DNA of 63,583 nt from CAZQKE01 sp964593865 (lineage in GTDB: Bacteria > Chloroflexota > Anaerolineae > JAAYZQ01): NCBI GenBank assembly GCA_964593865.1, contig CAZQKE010000034.1, positions 1 to 63,583 on the forward strand. Reading direction: 5' to 3'. The position numbers and the translations under genes are program-made. The notes beneath the pieces are model-generated. The model saw only the letters and a program-made list of their open reading frames with translations. It did not search any database and was not told the origin of the DNA. Within the stretch, counting starts at the first letter, position 1. Every line of letters starts with the position of its first letter. Below, piece by piece: positions 59,489-63,583 of the stretch.

Positions 59489-60883
59489 TCAGGCGAATAG
59501 TTCCCGCAACCAGGCGAGGAATCGCTGCCAGAGCGACACGGCCACCGAGGGGATTTCCCCTCCCGGTTCCGGGGCCGGGGCGAAATCAAGCAACCGGCCC
59601 ACCGGCTGCCCCGTTTCGTCATAGTCCACGCGCACATAGGTCAGGCGGCGGTCGTCGGTGAACCGCTCCGGGTGCTCAAAGAGGTCTTTCCACGTTTCCT
59701 TGCCCGCGCCGCCGAAATCGGCCCGCCAGGTCCACGTCCCGCTGTTGATGTACAGGCCGCCGTCGGGCAACGGTTCCCGGCCTGCGTCGTGGGTGTGGCC
59801 GAACGTCACCAGGCGGACGCCCTCCTCGGCGGCCCGCCGACCGGCGATTTCGTACAGGGAGGAATGGACCTGCTCTCGGATCCGGTCGGCCAGGGCCACG
59901 GGGTCGGCGACGACGGACCGGGGGACAACCGCCTCGGCCACGGCGTCGGCGGGTTGCGGGGTCAGCAGGCGCAGCACCTGACCGTTGAATTCGGCCCGGA
60001 AGGATTCGTCGCTTTCGTAACGGGCGGCCAATTCCTCCACCCCCGCGGAATCCGCCAGCCGACGGGCCAACGCCTCCGCTTCGTCCGGTTGGGCGTCCAG
60101 AAATCCCTCCTGCACCAGCCCCGGCAAGGCGCGGAGCAGGATGCCCAATGCCTTGACGGCAAAGGGAAAGTCATAGGCCAGGGCATAGAACAGCAGCGAC
60201 GTGATCGGTTTCACGCCGTCGATCCAGTACCGCTCCCGCTCAATCTCGTTGAACACGTCCATCACGAACCAGGAACCGGGCGGCAGGGCCAGCTGGCCCG
60301 GTCTGTCGTGGTCGTGGGGTTCTTCCATGTCCCGGACGCGGTCCACGCGCTCGGCGTACTGGTTGCCGTGCTCTACGTAAATCCCTTCGCGGCTGATGCG
60401 CCGTTCCTCAAAGGTCAGCAGGGGTGCTTTGGGGCCGACGGCTTCCAACTCGCGGCGGATGCGTTCCTGGACGCCCGACCAATGCAGGTTGAGGTCGTGG
60501 TTGCCTTTGATGAAGGTGATGCTGCGGCGCGGCGGCCCGACCTGCAGGAAGCGGCGCAGGGCGTCGAAGAAGCGGGGGTGACCGCCGATGATGATCTCCA
60601 TTTTGCGGACCGAATCTTCTTCGGAGGAGGAGTGATACGCCTCCGGCGGATAGGCCGCCGTCGGGTCAAACTCGTCCCGGTGGGGGACCTGGAGCATTTC
60701 AAAGGTGTCGCCGTTGAAGATCAGCTCCACATCGGCTCCGTCGCGGTCGCTTTCGGCGGCGGTCTGCTCCAAGAGGGCGGCGAATTCGTCGTCGCTGGTG
60801 AAATCCTCCAGGGGGTTGCCTTCGGCGACGCGGCCTGCGCTCAGGTGCAGGTCGCTGACGATGATTTTGAACTTGCCGGACAT
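59489..60883 (-). CDS. Calcineurin-like metallophosphoesterase
   Basis: 464 residues. Metal-binding motifs: IIVSDLHLSAG (D, H), IFNGDTFE (GD), FIKGNHDLNLH (GNHD) and TFGHTHDAG (GHTH). A large helical insertion (~200-330) sits between the third and last motifs. The ligand set is that of LpxH-like or general phosphodiesterases; a substrate cannot be told. The start overlaps the TrmO-like stop as TAATG (60885-60881), so both are coupled. A hydrophobic C-terminal end (WQRFLAWLRELFA) could be an amphipathic anchor. Confidence 0.88.
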   Translation of the reverse strand: MSGKFKIIVSDLHLSAGRVAEGNPLEDFTSDDEFAALLEQTAAESDRDGADVELIFNGDTFEMLQVPHRDEFDPTAAYPPEAYHSSSEEDSVRKMEIIIGGHPRFFDALRRFLQVGPPRRSITFIKGNHDLNLHWSGVQERIRRELEAVGPKAPLLTFEERRISREGIYVEHGNQYAERVDRVRDMEEPHDHDRPGQLALPPGSWFVMDVFNEIERERYWIDGVKPITSLLFYALAYDFPFAVKALGILLRALPGLVQEGFLDAQPDEAEALARRLADSAGVEELAARYESDESFRAEFNGQVLRLLTPQPADAVAEAVVPRSVVADPVALADRIREQVHSSLYEIAGRRAAEEGVRLVTFGHTHDAGREPLPDGGLYINSGTWTWRADFGGAGKETWKDLFEHPERFTDDRRLTYVRVDYDETGQPVGRLLDFAPAPEPGGEIPSVAVSLWQRFLAWLRELFA

Positions 60884-61392
60884 TAGCCTTGCTCCTTTCT
60901 CCGTTCCTCATCATGGATGCGCCACAGCCTTTCCAGCCAGGGGGCCGTGACCGCCTCCGGGATGCAGTCACCCCGCCGCAGGTAGGGTTTGATGTCCAAG
61001 ATGGGCGTGCCTTCGTAGGCATCCAGACCCTGCACGCGGAGACGGTTTCCCCGGCGTTCCAGCAGGCGCACGGCGGTCAGGGCGATAGGGTTGGGCCGCT
61101 GGGGGGACCGGGTGGCGAAAAAGCCCACGGCGGGCAGTTCGCGGCGGCGTTCGGGGTGGACGTGGAGGGCCGTCGGCGGCCCTGCGCTATCGAGCCACCA
61201 AAGGACCCAGATGTGGGAAAACCCCTCGATGCCGTCCAGGGCGGCGGCCCAGGCGGGAGCGATCTCTATTTCGGCTTCCTGCTCCTCCCAGCGGTCGCCC
61301 TTTGCCCCTCTGGGACGCCCGGCAATGACGCGACCGATGGGGTGCAGGGTGAGTCGGGATCGCCCGCCCTCCGATGTGGTTTGTTCGTTCAT
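60883..61392 (-). CDS. TrmO (TsaA/YaeB) family tRNA methyltransferase
   Basis: 169 residues from ATG 61392 (GGGGGAGG upstream). The single SAM-binding beta-barrel shows LHPIGRVIAGRPRGAKGD, FSHIWVLWWL, HVHPERR, FATRSPQRPNPIALTAV, LDAYEGTPILDIKPYL. In E. coli TrmO methylates N6 of t6A37 in tRNA; this one lacks the C-terminal extension, as do archaeal homologues. The CDS is directly preceded by its own promoter and coupled to the phosphoesterase. Confidence 0.9.
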   Translation of the reverse strand: MNEQTTSEGGRSRLTLHPIGRVIAGRPRGAKGDRWEEQEAEIEIAPAWAAALDGIEGFSHIWVLWWLDSAGPPTALHVHPERRRELPAVGFFATRSPQRPNPIALTAVRLLERRGNRLRVQGLDAYEGTPILDIKPYLRRGDCIPEAVTAPWLERLWRIHDEERRKEQG

Positions 61393-61408
61393 CTTGCCTC
61401 CCCCGGCC

Positions 61409-61437
61409 ATTATAGCGCATCCCGGCGGTCGTGGCAA
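61409..61437 (-). promoter_or_regulatory. Promoter of the TrmO-like / phosphoesterase operon
   Basis: Minus strand TTGCCA (61437-61432), 17 bp, TATAAT (61414-61409). The leader is only about 10 nt, just enough for the ribosome site. Confidence 0.82.
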
Positions 61438-61464
61438 GATGGCCTGTCCGGGGCAATTGCCCGC

Positions 61465-62187
61465 TTACGATGGGGCGTGGCTGCGGGGCCGATAGGGTTT
61501 CTTTTGGACGAAGGCCAGGCGGCTGCGGGTGGCATGGTTGCCGATGAGCAGCAGCAATGAAACGGTGAACAGCACGACCGGGACGGCCAGGGCCAGGCTC
61601 AGAATGATGAGCAGGGCCAGGATGACGAGCAGCGTCAGCGAAAAGGCGGGGGTGATGAGGACCATGGCCAGGGCACTGCGCAGGGCCACCCCGACCTGCT
61701 CCTTTTCCAATTCCAGGATCATGGGGAACCAAAAGATCTGAACGGTGAGCCAATAGAGGCCCAACGCCAGCCAAAAGATCAGGATCGGGGCACGCCACTC
61801 CTCCGGCAGGATGATGCTGTAGAAGCGGACGTTGGACGCCCACAAGACCAAAGCGATGAGGTTGCCCCCCGCCACCAGTAAGCTTTTGGCCCAGTAACGG
61901 CGCAGGCCGTGGAAAAAGGTTCCCCAACCGACCGCTTTGCCCCTGGCGACCTGGTTGGTGACGAAGGCCAGCCCGCCGCCGACGATGGGCAACGGGAGGG
62001 CCAAAAGCAGCGTCAGGCCCAGCACCAAGGCGACGCTCTCGCTATCGGCCAGGAACGTCAGGGGCAAGGCCGGCAGGAAGGCGGTTACGCTCCACAGGAC
62101 ATTGAGGACTACCAACAGCACAAACTCGTCCCACAGGTCCTGCAGGCTGTAGCGGAGCACTTGGAGCGCGTCTATGATGGAAGTCAA
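61465..62187 (-). CDS. YesL/DUF624-like membrane protein
   Basis: 240 residues, about six membrane segments. The N-terminal SLQDLWDEFVLLVVLNVLWSVTAFL, Pro-rich loop ALPLPIVGGGLAFVTNQVARG and central FFHGLRRYWAKSLLVAG resemble YesL (DUF624) proteins, whose function is unknown although some neighbour carbohydrate uptake genes. It is 34 bp downstream of the cysteine desulfurase gene and likely co-transcribed, without an obvious functional link. Confidence 0.7.
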   Translation of the reverse strand: MTSIIDALQVLRYSLQDLWDEFVLLVVLNVLWSVTAFLPALPLTFLADSESVALVLGLTLLLALPLPIVGGGLAFVTNQVARGKAVGWGTFFHGLRRYWAKSLLVAGGNLIALVLWASNVRFYSIILPEEWRAPILIFWLALGLYWLTVQIFWFPMILELEKEQVGVALRSALAMVLITPAFSLTLLVILALLIILSLALAVPVVLFTVSLLLLIGNHATRSRLAFVQKKPYRPRSHAPS

Positions 62188-62221
62188 TTCGCCGCCTCCC
62201 CCGAAAAGCGGTGGGTTTTGC

Positions 62222-63403
62222 TCACCCGTTGTACAGCGGACTCATGCGGCGCAGTTTTTCCACAATGCCGGGCAGGATGTCCAAGACATAGTCCACGTCC
62301 TCTTCGGTGTTTTCCCGGCCCAGCGTCAGGCGCAGGGAGCCGTGGGCCACCTCATGGGAAAAGCCCATCGCCGTCAGCACATGGGAGGGTTCCAACGAGC
62401 CGCTGGTACAGGCCGAGCCGCTGCTGGCCGCCACGCCCATCAGGTCCAGGTTGAGCAGAATCGATTCGCCTTCAATGTATTTGAACAGGAAACTGGCGTT
62501 GTTGGGCAGCCGCCGGGTGGGGTGACCGGAAAGTTGGCAATCGGGAATGCGTTCCAGGATGCCGGAGATCAGCCGATCCCGCAGCCGGGTGATGCGGGCG
62601 TTCCTCTCTTCCACCTCCTCATACGCCAGCTTGAGGGCGGTTGCCAAGCCGACGATGTAGGGGACGTTTTCCGTCCCGGCCCGTCGCTTGTGTTCGTGGG
62701 AACCACCGGTCTGCATCGGCAGCAAAGGCGTGCCCCGTCGGACGTAGAGCAAGCCCACCCCCTTGGGACCGTAGAATTTGTGGGCCGAAAGGGAAAGCAG
62801 GTCCACGTTCAGGGCCTCCACGTCCAAACTGAGGGTTCCGCCGGCCTGGACGGCGTCGGTGTGGAAGGGGATCTTGTGGGCGCGGGCGATCCGACCGATC
62901 TCGGCGATGGGCTGGATGGTCCCCACTTCGTTGTTGGCGTACATGATGCTGATGAGGGCCGTGTCGGGGCGGATGGCCTTTTCCACGTCGGCGGGGTCCA
63001 CCATGCCGTAGCGGTCCACCGGCACGATGGTTGCCTCAAAGCCGAAATACTCTACCAACTGCTCTACGGTGTGGCCGACGGCGTGGTGCTCAATGGGCGA
63101 GGTGATGATGTGGTTCTTTTTGGCCCGATGCCGCCGGGCAAAAGCCACGCCGCGCAAGGCCAGGTTATCACTCTCGGTCCCGCAACTGGTGAATACGATC
63201 TCGCGGGGGGCACAGTGAAGGATGTCGGCCACCGTCTGTCGTGCTTCGTCCAGGGCGTGCCGTGCCTCCCGCCCCAATTCGTAGATGCTGGACGCATTGC
63301 CGTACTTTGTGGTCCAAAAGGGCAGCATGGCCTCTACCACGCGGGGGTCTACTGCCGTTGTCGCCGCATGGTCCAAATACACCGTTCGTTTTTTCTCCGT
63401 CAT
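62222..63403 (-). CDS. iscS: Cysteine desulfurase (IscS/NifS)
   Basis: 393 residues from ATG 63403 (GAGGTGA upstream; the longer frame would overlap the upstream gene). VYLDHAATTAVDP opens; HAVGHTVE, SIMYANNEVGTIQPI, the PLP-lysine loop SLSAHKFYGPKGVG with the Lys, RRAGTENVPYIVG, and active-site Cys in ASSGSACTSGSLEPSHVL. It removes sulfur from cysteine for Fe-S clusters and tRNA thiolation. It follows a cysteine synthase, so cysteine is made and used from one locus. Confidence 0.96.
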   Translation of the reverse strand: MTEKKRTVYLDHAATTAVDPRVVEAMLPFWTTKYGNASSIYELGREARHALDEARQTVADILHCAPREIVFTSCGTESDNLALRGVAFARRHRAKKNHIITSPIEHHAVGHTVEQLVEYFGFEATIVPVDRYGMVDPADVEKAIRPDTALISIMYANNEVGTIQPIAEIGRIARAHKIPFHTDAVQAGGTLSLDVEALNVDLLSLSAHKFYGPKGVGLLYVRRGTPLLPMQTGGSHEHKRRAGTENVPYIVGLATALKLAYEEVEERNARITRLRDRLISGILERIPDCQLSGHPTRRLPNNASFLFKYIEGESILLNLDLMGVAASSGSACTSGSLEPSHVLTAMGFSHEVAHGSLRLTLGRENTEEDVDYVLDILPGIVEKLRRMSPLYNG

Positions 63404-63429
63404 GGTTTCACCTCTTTGCAAAGACTTGG

Positions 63430-63583
63430 CTAGCGGTCTCCAAACAAACCGGTGCTCAGATACCGTTCCCCTGTATCGGGCAGCAGGGTGACGACCGTCT
63501 TGCCCTCCCCCAACCGCCGGGCCACCCGGACCGCCGCCCAGGCTGCTGCCCCCGACGACATGCCGCACAACAAGCCCTCCTCG
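63430..63583 (-). CDS. cysK: Cysteine synthase C-terminus (5' partial)
   Basis: The last 50 codons before a TAG at 63430-63432 read EEGLLCGMSSGAAAWAAV... then VTLLPDTGERYLSTGLFG, the typical O-acetylserine sulfhydrylase end. The start lies beyond the window. It makes cysteine from O-acetylserine and sulfide with PLP. The cysteine desulfurase gene begins 26 bp downstream, suggesting an operon. Confidence 0.9.
   Translation of the reverse strand, partial: EEGLLCGMSSGAAAWAAVRVARRLGEGKTVVTLLPDTGERYLSTGLFGDR

Noticed and set aside
59305..59661. Short frames between the ArsA-type and phosphoesterase genes
   Set aside because: Composition is Arg/Gly/Pro-rich shadow; the 184-bp gap shows no clear promoter or gene.

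Overview
The window is about 63.6 kb of GC-rich, densely packed bacterial chromosome. It looks like Chloroflexota, probably Anaerolineae or a related class (inference). The evidence is a DUF2298 / 'YYY' membrane protein typical of Chloroflexota and archaea, several GT-C membrane glycosyltransferases, a mevalonate kinase, DUF6174 and PPGxY-type beta-sandwich proteins, the order hrcA-grpE-dnaK-dnaJ-prmA-rsmE, and interspersed repeats. Housekeeping promoters are canonical (TTGnnn, usually 17 bp, TAnnnT); more than ten can be read directly.

Layout. 1-4.2 kb (+): LysM protein (5' cut), DUF3307 membrane protein, lipoprotein-type penicillin-binding protein, mevalonate kinase. 4.2-9.7 kb (-): YbjN-like protein, possible small ORF, NurA-like nuclease, coiled-coil protein, repeat block, DUF6174 lipoprotein, PqqD-radical SAM/SPASM protein. 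9.9-18.7 kb (+): PhoB-type regulator with an apparently leaderless mRNA, degenerate receiver protein behind three 11-bp-spaced TTGACC boxes, malate/lactate dehydrogenase, palindromic element, beta-propeller lipoprotein, two GT-C transferases, methyltransferase. 18.7-25.9 kb: GT-C gene coupled to an AbiEii-type toxin-antitoxin pair, a divergent AAA/DUF4143 ATPase, another GT-C gene. 26.1-27.7 kb: copper P-type ATPase truncated by an apparent deletion. 28-36.5 kb (+): tig-clpP-clpX-yvcK-CBS-gap-gap-pgk (proteostasis and glycolysis). 36.5-43.5 kb (-): heat-shock operon with a perfect CIRCE. 43.6-46 kb (-): exopolysaccharide priming transferase and GT2. 46-47.8 kb: divergent FHA-winged-helix regulator and Ser/Thr kinase. 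47.8-54.7 kb (+): tRNA-Val, 1689-residue YYY/GT-C fusion, comM-like ATPase. 54.7-63.6 kb (-): acidic membrane protein, DUF4139 protein, ArsA-type ATPase, metallophosphoesterase, TrmO-like protein, YesL-like membrane protein, cysteine desulfurase, and the 3' end of cysteine synthase.

Most unusual: (i) a family of roughly 75-85 bp imperfect-palindrome repeats, including a five-unit array inside the heat-shock operon; (ii) heptamer microsatellite-like repeats, some inserted in frame in membrane-protein genes; (iii) a kinase / FHA-DNA-binding pair that looks like a one-step phospho-signalling switch; (iv) three TTGACC boxes at exact 11-bp spacing next to a PhoB-type regulator; (v) a NurA/coiled-coil pair without adjacent HerA; (vi) a deletion scar joining a copper ATPase to the tail of what may be a PCYCGC-type protein. 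Everything was read by eye; family calls rest on motifs and no database search was possible.
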